A program made the translations under genes and the position numbers. Below, one piece after another: positions 25,662-33,187 of a stretch of DNA of 64,000 nucleotides. The first letter of the stretch is position 1, and every line of letters begins with the position of its first letter. The DNA is taken from positions 372,001 through 436,000 of the forward strand of contig NZ_PHUF01000003.1 in the NCBI RefSeq assembly GCF_002813245.1, in the 5' to 3' direction. A model generated the notes under the pieces. The model did not search any database. It was given only the letters and a program-made list of their open reading frames with translations, and was not told where the DNA came from. The DNA is from Novosphingobium kunmingense (GTDB lineage: Bacteria; Pseudomonadota; Alphaproteobacteria; Sphingomonadales; Sphingomonadaceae).

Positions 25662-27465
25662 CACCGTAGTGGATAGCGCCGAGGGCGGGCTCGGCTTCGA
25701 TCCCGGAGCGCTCAAGGCCAAGTACCTCGCCGAACGCGACAAGCGCCTGCGGGCCGAGGGCAACGACCAGTACCTCGAGATGGCGGGCAAGTTCGCCCAC
25801 TTCCTCGACGATCCCTATATCGAGACGCCGGTGGACCGCGCGCCGCTCAGCGACGAAGTCGACGTGGTGGTGATCGGCGGCGGGTTCGGCGGCCTTCTCG
25901 CGGGTGCGCGGCTGCGCGAGGCCGGCATCGACGATTTCCGCATCATCGAGAAGGGCGGCGAATTCGGCGGGACCTGGTACTGGAACCGCTATCCCGGCGC
26001 TGCCTGCGACATCGAGAGCTATGTCTACCTCCCGCTGCTCGAGGAAACGGGCTTCATTCCCGAGCGCAAGTATTCGCAGGGCCCCGAGATCCGCGCCTAT
26101 TCGCAGCGGATTGCCGATCATTTCAGGCTTCACGATGGCGCTCTTTTGCAGACCGAGGTCACCGACATGGCCTGGGACGAGGCAGACCGCCGCTGGACCG
26201 TGTCGACCAACCGCGGCGATGCGCTGCGCGCGCGCTTCGTGATCATGGCCAACGGCCCGCTCCATCGGCCCAAGCTGCCTGGCATCCCCGGGATCGAAAG
26301 CTTCGAGGGCCACACCTTCCACACCAGCCGCTGGGACTACGCCTATACGGGCGGCGATCAGAACGGTGGGCTGGACCGGCTGGGCGACAAGGTGGTGGGC
26401 ATCATCGGCACGGGCGCCACGGCGGTTCAGTGCGTCCCGCACCTTGGCGCGGCAGCCAAGCAGCTCTACGTCTTCCAGCGCACGCCGTCCTCGATCGACG
26501 TGCGCGGCGACCGGCCGACCGATCCCGACTGGGCCGCCTCGCTCAACCCCGGCTGGCACCGGCATCGGATGAGCAATTTCAACACGCTGGTTTCCGGCGG
26601 CTGGGCCGAGGAAGACCTGGTCAACGACGGGTGGACCGACATTATCCGGAACCTCGGGCTGGTGGCGCAGATGCGCGCCAGGAAGGACGGCGCTGCCGAT
26701 CCGGCCGAACTGGTCCAGCTCGCCGATTTCAGGAAGATGGAATCGATCCGCGCCCGCGTCGACAGTGTGATCGCGGACAAGGACACCGCGGACCGTCTCA
26801 AGCCGTGGTACAACCAGTTCTGCAAGCGCCCCTGCTTCCACGACGACTATCTGGCCACTTTCAACCGGCCTAACGTCACCCTGGTCGACACCGACGGCAA
26901 GGGCGTCGAGCAGATTACCGCGGACGGCGTCGTCGCCAACGGCCGGGAATACAAGCTCGATTGCCTGATCTTCGCCACCGGATTCGAAGTCGGGACCAGC
27001 TATGCCCGGCGGGCGGGCTATGACATCCGCGGCGTCGGCGGGCGGACGCTGGAGGAAAAGTGGGCCGGGGGCGCCAAAACTCTCCACGGCATGACAGCCA
27101 ACGGCTTTCCCAACTGCTTCATCTTCTCGGTGATCCAGTCGGGCTTCACCGCGAACTATCCCCACGCCCTTGCCGAACAGAGCAACCACGCCGTCCACAT
27201 CATCGCCAAGGCGATGGGACGGCAGGCGACGCGGATCGAGCCGACCGAAGAGGCGGAAGAGGCCTGGACGCAGGAGATTCTCGGCGCCGTGCTGGACCGG
27301 CGGAAGTTTCTCGAGGAATGCACCCCGGGCTATTACAACGGCGAAGGGCAGCTCAGCCCTCTGGCGGCAAGCTTTGCGTCCTATGGCAAAGGCTCCGATG
27401 CCTTCTTCCGGGTGATCGCCGACTGGCGCGACGAGGGAAGTCTGCCGGGCATGGTGATCGAGTAG
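25654..27465 (+). CDS. Flavin-containing monooxygenase, Baeyer–Villiger type
   Basis: A 603-residue FAD/NADPH monooxygenase. The first dinucleotide-binding motif is GGGFGG (residues 75–80); GTWYWNRYPGAACDIES follows as in cyclohexanone monooxygenases; FEGHTFHTSRWDY (217–229) matches the Baeyer–Villiger fingerprint FxGxxxHxxxW[P/D]; and GIIGTGATAVQ is the NADPH-binding glycine motif. Such enzymes turn ketones into esters or lactones. Next to an SDR and a hydroxyacyl-CoA dehydrogenase it suggests breakdown of an alicyclic or terpenoid/steroid-like alcohol via a ketone and a lactone; the substrate is inferred only in outline. Confidence 0.92.
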   Translation: MTDTVVDSAEGGLGFDPGALKAKYLAERDKRLRAEGNDQYLEMAGKFAHFLDDPYIETPVDRAPLSDEVDVVVIGGGFGGLLAGARLREAGIDDFRIIEKGGEFGGTWYWNRYPGAACDIESYVYLPLLEETGFIPERKYSQGPEIRAYSQRIADHFRLHDGALLQTEVTDMAWDEADRRWTVSTNRGDALRARFVIMANGPLHRPKLPGIPGIESFEGHTFHTSRWDYAYTGGDQNGGLDRLGDKVVGIIGTGATAVQCVPHLGAAAKQLYVFQRTPSSIDVRGDRPTDPDWAASLNPGWHRHRMSNFNTLVSGGWAEEDLVNDGWTDIIRNLGLVAQMRARKDGAADPAELVQLADFRKMESIRARVDSVIADKDTADRLKPWYNQFCKRPCFHDDYLATFNRPNVTLVDTDGKGVEQITADGVVANGREYKLDCLIFATGFEVGTSYARRAGYDIRGVGGRTLEEKWAGGAKTLHGMTANGFPNCFIFSVIQSGFTANYPHALAEQSNHAVHIIAKAMGRQATRIEPTEEAEEAWTQEILGAVLDRRKFLEECTPGYYNGEGQLSPLAASFASYGKGSDAFFRVIADWRDEGSLPGMVIE

Positions 27466-27515
27466 CGCGGCCCACGAAGCTAGGCTTCCGCGCGCGGCTG
27501 GTATAGGAACCGGCG

Positions 27516-28787
27516 ATGGGGATCGAACAGGCCATCGTCGACAAGGCCGACTTGCGCAAGCCGCGTAGCCGTGCGCGGTTCGAGCAGAAGCGAGAAGCGA
27601 TCCTCGATGCCGCGACCACGCTGATCAACCAGCACGGCGTGCGCGGCGCGACGCTGCAGGATGTGGCCGCCGCGGTCGGCCTCAACACGACAAGCGTGAC
27701 CTACTACTTCCGCCGCAAGGAATTGCTTGCCGCCGCGGTGTTCGAACAGTCGCTCGACCGGTTGAAGGCCATGGTTACCGAAGCTGCGCGCGAACCCGAC
27801 GCCCGCGCCCGCGTCGCGCGCTTCATTCGGCTTCACATCGAACTGCGTGCCAAGGTGCTGCGCGGTGCGGAAAAGCCGCTGGTCGTCCTGTCCGACATCC
27901 GCACCCTCGACGAAGACGTGCGGCAGCCACTGCTGGACCGCTATCGCGAGGTGTTCGATGCCGTCCGGTCGTTCTGGAAACCGTTCGAGGACGAAGGGCT
28001 GCGAGAACTGTGCACGGCGCGCGCCCACATGCTGCTCGAGATCGTGTTCTGGCTCCCGGTCTGGCTGGCCGACTATGCGATCAACGATTTCGGGCGCGTC
28101 GGACGACGCCTCGTTTCGATCCTGGAAGAGGGACTGGCGCCGCCGGGGGCAACGTGGAGGCCCCGCCTGATCACCGAGGACGAGGTGCGCGACGCCATGC
28201 CGCCGCGCGACCAGGCGTCAGAGAACTTCCTGCGGGTGGCGACCCGGCTGATCAACGAAAGCGGTTATCGCGGCGCCTCGGTGCTGCGCATCGTCGAACA
28301 GCTCAATGTCACCAAGGGCAGCTTTTACCACCACCTCGACGCCAAGGACGATCTCGTCCTCGAATGCTTCCGGCAGAGCTACAAGCGGGTAGCCGTGGTG
28401 CAGTGGCTCGCCCAACAGGCTGGCGGCACCGAATGGGATCGCCTGTCTCAGGGGATTGCGTCACTGCTCGACATCCAGTTCCGCGCCGACTGGCCTCTGA
28501 CCCGGACTACCGCGCTGCAGGCGCTACCCGAAGATCTGCGGATTGAGGTCGTGCGCCGTTCCAACCGGATCGCACTGCGATTCAACGGAGCCTTGGTGGA
28601 CGGGGCTCGCGACGGAACGATCAACGTGACCGATCCGCTGATCGCCAGCCAGTTGATCCTTTCCACGCTCAACGCGGCCTACGACCTCACGAGTTGGGCC
28701 GCGCGGCAACCGCGGGACCGGGCGATCGCGATCTATGCGTCGACTCTGGCCAACGGCCTGTTCGACGACCGGGTGCTCGACAGCTGA
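27516..28787 (+). CDS. Tandem TetR-family regulator (two TetR domains in one chain)
   Basis: A 423-residue protein with two complete TetR-type DNA-binding domains. The first spans about residues 20–70 (AILDAATTLINQHGVRGATL…TTSVTYYFRRKELL). The second spans about 233–285 (FLRVATRLINESGYRGASVL…KGSFYHHLDAKDDL). Each is followed by a helical ligand-binding-type half. TetR proteins are normally about 200 residues and act as dimers, so this looks like an internal duplication or fusion that puts a pseudo-dimer in one chain. It follows the monooxygenase by 50 bases on the same strand and probably controls the cassette. Confidence 0.88.
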   Translation: MGIEQAIVDKADLRKPRSRARFEQKREAILDAATTLINQHGVRGATLQDVAAAVGLNTTSVTYYFRRKELLAAAVFEQSLDRLKAMVTEAAREPDARARVARFIRLHIELRAKVLRGAEKPLVVLSDIRTLDEDVRQPLLDRYREVFDAVRSFWKPFEDEGLRELCTARAHMLLEIVFWLPVWLADYAINDFGRVGRRLVSILEEGLAPPGATWRPRLITEDEVRDAMPPRDQASENFLRVATRLINESGYRGASVLRIVEQLNVTKGSFYHHLDAKDDLVLECFRQSYKRVAVVQWLAQQAGGTEWDRLSQGIASLLDIQFRADWPLTRTTALQALPEDLRIEVVRRSNRIALRFNGALVDGARDGTINVTDPLIASQLILSTLNAAYDLTSWAARQPRDRAIAIYASTLANGLFDDRVLDS

Positions 28788-28802
28788 CTGGCTGCGGCCG
28801 GG

Positions 28803-29186
28803 TCAATGCAACTGATGCAGTCCCTTGGGACGCGCCGCTGCCTTCCCTGATGCCAGCGCCACGGCTTCGACGATGTCCACCGGGTTGAACGGCTTGCGGA
28901 TATAGCCGAGTGCCGTGGCCGGCGGGTGATTTATCTGGTCGGGATTGGCAGTCACGAAGATGATGCGCGTGCCGAACTGCTCGGCAAGCCGGCGGGCGAT
29001 TTCAGGACCGGTCGGGCCGTCGCGCAGGTTCAGATCGACCAAGGCGACCGAGGGTCCCTCCTGGATGCCCTCGATCCCGCGGCGATCGGCCACCACGCCG
29101 ACCAGTTGATGGCCGGCCTGCACGATGATGTCTTCAAGGTCGAGCGCGACGAGAAACTCGTCCTCGACGATAAGTACCCCTGGCAT
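28803..29186 (-). CDS. Single-domain response regulator
   Basis: A 127-residue receiver domain without an output domain. The acidic pocket is VEDE (residues 7–10), the phosphoacceptor is Asp51 in VALVDLNLRDG, Thr lies in IIFVTAN, and Lys is in YIRKPF. A short basic tail follows. Stand-alone receivers of this FATGUY/PhyR-like kind (note PhyR's own receiver at 30297–31097) act as phosphate shuttles or sinks in general stress signalling of sphingomonads. It lies 27 bases downstream of an EcfG-type sigma gene on the same strand, supporting that role. Confidence 0.88.
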   Translation of the reverse strand: MPGVLIVEDEFLVALDLEDIIVQAGHQLVGVVADRRGIEGIQEGPSVALVDLNLRDGPTGPEIARRLAEQFGTRIIFVTANPDQINHPPATALGYIRKPFNPVDIVEAVALASGKAAARPKGLHQLH

Positions 29187-29213
29187 GATCGACTACCTAG
29201 CCCCTGCAATCTT

Positions 29214-29840
29214 TCACGCCGCCACGCGTTGGGCGCTGTTGTTGTTCGAAACACGGCGCAATTCCTCGAACATCAGATCGATGGCGTCGCCTTCCATGAC
29301 GAAATCGTGTCGGGCGTCGGGTAGCTGGCCGCTTTCCAGCACCGATGCCAGCATGGCGCGCGCGCGGCAGATCCGGCTCTTCACGGTGCCGAGCGCAATG
29401 CCGCAGACTTCGGCAATCGCATCGTACGACAGGTCGCCGATCGCGACCAGGATCAGCGCGTCGCGGTGAGTGGCCGGCAAGGTCTGCAGGGCGCGTGCAA
29501 CGTCCGCCAGTTCGAGCGAATCCTCCTGGTTGCCGAAGGTGCGAAGCGTGCGCTCCGCCATGTCCTGATCGTATTCACCGGTGAATCGCGCGCGGCGGGC
29601 CTCGCTGTAGAAGTGGTTGCGCAGGATGGTGAAAGTCCAGGCCTTGAAGTTCGTGCCGGCGCGGTAGCTGGCGCGCGCCGACCACGCCTTGAGCAAGGTT
29701 TCCTGCGCAAGGTCGTCAGCCCGTTCGCGGCATCCCGACAGCGTGCGAGCAAAGGCGCGTAGATGCGGCGTTACGGCGGCAAGCGACGCCTTGAAGGTCG
29801 CATCGTCAAGCGCTTCATGGTTGTCGGCGGTCGCGGTCAT
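29214..29840 (-). CDS. EcfG-type sigma factor (second paralogue)
   Basis: A 208-residue ECF sigma factor of the ECF15/EcfG group. Region 2 reads LRAFARTLSGCRERADDLAQ…AWTFTILRNHF, and region 4 (ALQTLPATHRDALIL…GIALGTVKSRICRARAML) is an HTH. It closely resembles the EcfG at 33180–33731 but has a longer C-terminal tail of about 45 residues. I start it at ATG 29840; the frame is open upstream to 29948. A mirrored EcfG-like promoter lies 58–83 bases upstream, so it may be under EcfG control itself. Confidence 0.9.
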   Translation of the reverse strand: MTATADNHEALDDATFKASLAAVTPHLRAFARTLSGCRERADDLAQETLLKAWSARASYRAGTNFKAWTFTILRNHFYSEARRARFTGEYDQDMAERTLRTFGNQEDSLELADVARALQTLPATHRDALILVAIGDLSYDAIAEVCGIALGTVKSRICRARAMLASVLESGQLPDARHDFVMEGDAIDLMFEELRRVSNNNSAQRVAA

Positions 29841-29895
29841 GTCAGATTTGTTGTCGAGCACGAATGAACACCTAGATTGCGATAAGGTTGGTGCT

Positions 29896-29923
29896 GGAAC
29901 ACCGGCCAAACGTGGTGGGTTCC
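29896..29923. promoter_or_regulatory. Mirrored EcfG-type promoter pair
   Basis: GGAAC and GTTCC face each other across 18 bases. On the minus strand this reads GGAAC–N17–TGTT, 57 bases before the sigma gene. On the plus strand it reads GGAAC–N17–GGTT. The EcfG consensus of alphaproteobacteria is GGAAC–N16/17–CGTT. The plus-strand reading is followed 55 bases later by a terminator-like hairpin, not directly by phyR. Confidence 0.6.
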
Positions 29924-29927
29924 CGAG

Positions 29928-29996
29928 AAAGTGTGCTCCGCTTCGCACATTTCTGCATTTGAACTTGGTTTACAGCGACTTCGGTCGCCAATTTTT
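29928..29996 (+). ncRNA. Candidate small RNA upstream of phyR
   Basis: From the expected start of the plus-strand promoter at 29896–29921 to a terminator is about 70 bases without a convincing reading frame. Two hairpins are visible: GTGTGC/GCACAT (29931–29950) and GCGAC–TTCG–GTCGC (29975–29988), the second followed by CAATTTTT. The second has the UUCG tetraloop and U-run of an intrinsic terminator, although its stem is only five pairs. The phyR promoter lies beyond it at 30032. The boundaries are inferred. Confidence 0.42.
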
Positions 29997-30031
29997 CTGG
30001 TCTTCAAGCGGCTGTTTTTGCGTGGCAGGCC

Positions 30032-30056
30032 GGAACAACCCCGGCCAATGCATGTT
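30032..30056 (+). promoter_or_regulatory. EcfG-type promoter of phyR
   Basis: GGAAC–N16–TGTT, the same form as the nepR promoter (32902–32926) and the 35011 promoter. It lies 240 bases before the phyR start and is the nearest match on the plus strand. Confidence 0.65.
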
Positions 30057-30296
30057 TACGAGGACACAGTGGACAGAGGGACACGGCCTTTACCGATGAA
30101 CTGCGCCTTCGATCAGCGGCCTGCCCCTGCCTGCGCGCGTCGTTCCGTCTTTCTGCGTCCCCTGCCTCCCACAAATCAGCTTGCCCGTCCGGTGGCCGCG
30201 ACGGCTTACGCCGTCAGCGGTTGCTCTTTGCCTGGCGAAGCCTTACCCTTTCCCATGCCGACGGCACAGCGCCGTCCCATCTAGCGAGACATACCA
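30057..30296 (+). other. Long 5' leader of phyR, no supported gene
   Basis: If transcription begins just after 30056, phyR has a leader of about 235 bases. It holds two perfect small inverted repeats, GACGGC–TTAC–GCCGTC (near 30199–30214) and ACGGC–ACAGC–GCCGT (near 30260–30275). A 62-codon frame at 30096–30284 is Pro/Cys/Arg-rich and does not look like a protein. The rest of the 456-base gap between the sigma gene and phyR holds the promoters and the small RNA candidate listed separately. Confidence 0.4.
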
Positions 30297-31097
30297 ATGG
30301 ACTTCAGACAAGCGCTTGCTGAAAGGCTGCCCCTGCTCCGCCGCTACGCGCGCGCACTTACCGGCAGTCAGCATTCCGGTGACGCCTATGTGCGCGAACT
30401 GCTGGAGGCCGCCATTGCCGACAACGAGCTGCGCCAGGAAATCGGCGAAGGCCGCGTAGCCTTGTATCGTGCCTTCACCCGCATCTGGTCGCTCGGCCAT
30501 GTCGAGCTGGCCCACCAGGGCGAGCCGAGCGACATCGGCGGCGCCGAGGCGACCGCCCAGGCGCGGCTCGACCGCATTCCGCCCGAACACCGCCAGGCCC
30601 TTCTGTTGACGACCGTGGAAGAGTTCACCGAGCGCGAAGCCGGCGAGATTCTCGGCCTCGAGGCCAGCGAAGTCGCCGCCCTCGTGGCACGGGCCGTTGC
30701 GGAAATCGACGACGAAACCGCAACAGAAGTGCTGATCATCGAGGACGAGCCACTCATCGCGATGCAGCTCGAAGCACTGGTCAGCGATCTCGGTCACGCC
30801 GTGGTGGCAACCGCCTCTACCCGCACCCAGGCGGTCGAGGCCTTCACCCGCACAGCGCCCGGCCTGGTGCTGGCCGACATCCAGCTCGCCGATCAGAGCA
30901 GCGGGATCGACGCGGTCGAGGACATTCTCAAGATGGCTTCTGTGCCGGTGGTCTTCGTAACCGCCTATCCCGAACGGCTGCTGACGGGGGAGCGCCCCGA
31001 GCCCACATACCTGGTCACCAAGCCGTTCCGCGAAGACACGCTGCGCGCAGCGATCAGTCAGGCGCTATTCTTCAACTCGACAGTTCGGATCGGCTGA
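30297..31097 (+). CDS. phyR: PhyR, general stress response anti-anti-sigma factor
   Basis: A 266-residue PhyR. Residues 1–137 form the EcfG-like σ2/σ4 decoy (LLRRYARALTGSQHSGDAYV…PPEHRQALLL). Residues 142–262 form the receiver with IIEDE and phosphoacceptor Asp194 (VLADIQLAD), Thr in VFVTAYP and Lys in LVTKPF. When phosphorylated, PhyR binds NepR through its sigma-like domain and frees EcfG. It is divergent from the second EcfG gene and convergent with the sensor kinase gene. AGCGAGA is the only weak Shine–Dalgarno before the ATG. Confidence 0.97.
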   Translation: MDFRQALAERLPLLRRYARALTGSQHSGDAYVRELLEAAIADNELRQEIGEGRVALYRAFTRIWSLGHVELAHQGEPSDIGGAEATAQARLDRIPPEHRQALLLTTVEEFTEREAGEILGLEASEVAALVARAVAEIDDETATEVLIIEDEPLIAMQLEALVSDLGHAVVATASTRTQAVEAFTRTAPGLVLADIQLADQSSGIDAVEDILKMASVPVVFVTAYPERLLTGERPEPTYLVTKPFREDTLRAAISQALFFNSTVRIG

Positions 31098-31107
31098 TCC
31101 GGCCGGC

Positions 31108-31130
31108 GCAGCCGGGCCCCGCCCGGCTGC
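31108..31130. terminator. Hairpin between convergent phyR and kinase genes
   Basis: A perfect ten-base-pair stem, GCAGCCGGGC–CCC–GCCCGGCTGC, lies in the 46 bases between the two convergent stop codons. There is no T-run on either strand, so it is a terminator-like hairpin and may act with Rho. Confidence 0.5.
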
Positions 31131-31143
31131 ACCACAGCCCACA

Positions 31144-32820
31144 TCAGGCCTGGCCGCCACCGCGCAGCGAGAACTCGCTCAGCGTGCGGACGGGCACCTT
31201 CAGCACACAGGTCACGCCCTTTTCACCGAAGCTCAGGTCAACCGGCGAACGCAGTTCGTGGCTGACGATCTTCTCGATAAGATCGAGACCGAACCCGCGG
31301 CGGCTCGGTGTCGTCACGGGGGGGCCGCCCTCTTCGCGCCACGACAGCTCGCACAATTCGGGGCTGAGCAGCCGCCAGGTGATCGAGACGCGGCCCTGCG
31401 GCGTGCTCAACGCGCCGTACTTGGCGGCATTGGTGGCCAGTTCGTGCAAGGCAAGGCCGAGCGACATCGCATCGTTCGGACCAAGCGCCGTATCGGGTCC
31501 GGCGACTTCGACGTGGGAATCGGCGATATCGAGATAGGGTGCAAGTTCGGCGATCACCACCTCGCGCACTGGCGCGTCCTTCCAGTCTCTCTGCGAAAGC
31601 AGGTCGTGCGTAGCCGATAGGGCGCGTAATCGGCCGTTCAGGCTTTCCGCGAAATCGTCGAGGCTCTGCGAGCGCCGCCGCGTCAAAGCAACGATCGATA
31701 GGACGTTGGCCAGGGTGTTCTTGACCCGGTGATTGAGTTCGCGGGTCAGCGAATTGCGGATCGCTTCCTGCCGGGCGAGCGATTCAAGCACCTCGCGATC
31801 TTCCGAGGCGCGGCCAATGATCAGGTTGGCAATGGCCATCAGAAGCAGGCTGACCAGCGTCCCGGCAACCAGCACGCTGAACGATACCAGCGTCAGGCCC
31901 GGACGCGCGTTCGACGTAGCAACGAGGGTCCAGGTGCGATCGCCGAACATGACATTGCGTTCGATCCGCGCGCGTTCGTCGAACGGTCGATCGGTCTTCG
32001 CCATCAGGTTCTCGGGCGTCGGGGGACCGTCATAGAGCGCGATCGTCGCGGTGCCGTCATAGAGCCGCATCTCGACCGATTCGAGGAACTCCTGCACCCG
32101 GATCGGAGCATAGACGAACCCGCGCAACCGGTCGCGCAGCAGGCGACCGCGCGCGTCGCGACCGAACACCGGGACGTAGATCAGCACGCCCGAACTGTTC
32201 GGATTGTCGGCGTCCTGGATCAAATGCACCCGGCTGGTCACGGTCGGTCGTCCCGTGCCCGATGCCTTGAGCAGCGCGGCCCGGCGAACGGACTCGGACG
32301 CCATGTCGAAGCCCAGCGCGCGCTTGTTGCCGAGTGTCTGCGGTTCGATCAGCACGATGACCGCCATCATCTGCTTGATGTCGGCAGGGCGGGGGCGGAC
32401 GGCGGGCTCGTCGCGCGGGTAGCTTGCCCTTAGCCGCGCGTCGAGCCGGGGCAACTGATCGGCCCTGGCCCATTCCGCCCAGCCCATGCCCAGAGTGCCC
32501 TTGGTTTCGTTCTCGGCGCTCATCGCGCTGACGAACTGCGTGAACTCGCGGTCGTCGATCTCGCCGCTGACTGACAGCACGGATGCCGCGGCGTTGAGAT
32601 AGGCAATGTTCTCGTTTGCCTTGCGGCGCAATTCGCTGGCCAGCGCCGTCGTATCGCGGTCGAGTTCAAGTCGGCGCGATTCAGCATCGTTCATCTCGAT
32701 GTTGAAAATCGACAGGAGGGTGATGATCATGCCCAGCGCGAACAGGGCGAAGGGCAATCCGCGAGGATAGCGGATAAACCATGCCGTTCGCTCAATCCGC
32801 TTTTCGAGCCGCTGCTCCAT
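31144..32820 (-). CDS. CHASE-domain HWE/HisKA_2 sensor histidine kinase (PhyK-type)
   Basis: A 558-residue membrane kinase. Two membrane helices (about 22–42 and 312–335) flank a periplasmic CHASE domain (about 75–300). The cytoplasmic part has the HisKA_2/HWE phosphotransfer region with His364 in ELNHRVKNTLANV, then the ATPase domain with ALHELATNAAKYGAL (N box) and GFGLDLIEKIV (G box). Kinases of this group phosphorylate PhyR or related single receivers. It is divergent from nepR–ecfG, with an EcfG-like promoter on its own strand 84 bases before the ATG. The CHASE ligand is unknown. Confidence 0.93.
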   Translation of the reverse strand: MEQRLEKRIERTAWFIRYPRGLPFALFALGMIITLLSIFNIEMNDAESRRLELDRDTTALASELRRKANENIAYLNAAASVLSVSGEIDDREFTQFVSAMSAENETKGTLGMGWAEWARADQLPRLDARLRASYPRDEPAVRPRPADIKQMMAVIVLIEPQTLGNKRALGFDMASESVRRAALLKASGTGRPTVTSRVHLIQDADNPNSSGVLIYVPVFGRDARGRLLRDRLRGFVYAPIRVQEFLESVEMRLYDGTATIALYDGPPTPENLMAKTDRPFDERARIERNVMFGDRTWTLVATSNARPGLTLVSFSVLVAGTLVSLLLMAIANLIIGRASEDREVLESLARQEAIRNSLTRELNHRVKNTLANVLSIVALTRRRSQSLDDFAESLNGRLRALSATHDLLSQRDWKDAPVREVVIAELAPYLDIADSHVEVAGPDTALGPNDAMSLGLALHELATNAAKYGALSTPQGRVSITWRLLSPELCELSWREEGGPPVTTPSRRGFGLDLIEKIVSHELRSPVDLSFGEKGVTCVLKVPVRTLSEFSLRGGGQA

Positions 32821-32901
32821 TCACCTGACCTAACAGAAATCGGATCGATTTCGCTGTTGCAATAAAATGTTCAGGGATGCGGGTGCGTCCCCCCTCGTTT
32901 C

Positions 32902-32928
32902 GGAACCATAGGTGTCGGAGATTGTTCC
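32902..32928. promoter_or_regulatory. Mirrored EcfG-type promoter between kinase gene and nepR
   Basis: GGAAC and GTTCC face each other across 17 bases. The plus strand reads GGAAC–N16–TGTT, 63 bases before nepR. The minus strand reads GGAAC–N16–GGTT, 83 bases before the kinase start. The layout repeats the mirrored site at 29896–29923. Confidence 0.65.
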
Positions 32929-32989
32929 CCCTTAGATCATTGCGTACGCGCAATTTCCCCGCAACGGTGCTAAGGAGGCGCGACGCCTC

Positions 32990-33187
32990 GTGGAGTTAAT
33001 GTTGACAGACCGCAAGCCTGATCCCGTTCGCAAACGCAGCGTGGGCGGAGGTTCGCAGCAGCCTGGGGCGCGTCCGCCCGGCTGGGCGCAGGGGTTGCGC
33101 AATCTTTACGACAGCGTTGTTAGCGAACCCCTGCCTGACAGCTTCGACGATCTGCTCAAGAAGCTCGATCAGGCCGGCGATGACTGA
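32990..33187 (+). CDS. nepR: NepR, anti-sigma factor of EcfG
   Basis: A 65-residue NepR. The core GLRNLYDSVVSEPLPDSFDD (about residues 36–55) is the conserved two-helix region that clamps EcfG or, under stress, phosphorylated PhyR. The N-terminal third is basic and Gly/Pro-rich, probably disordered. The start is either GTG 32990, eleven bases after AAGGAGG, or ATG 32999. It overlaps ecfG by eight bases (ATGACTGA), giving coupled, roughly equal synthesis of sigma and anti-sigma. Confidence 0.95.
   Translation: MELMLTDRKPDPVRKRSVGGGSQQPGARPPGWAQGLRNLYDSVVSEPLPDSFDDLLKKLDQAGDD

Noticed and set aside
30096..30284. A 62-codon frame in the phyR leader
   Set aside because: Composition (Pro, Ala, Arg, Cys) is like random GC-rich sequence and no Shine–Dalgarno precedes it; mentioned only as a possible leader peptide.
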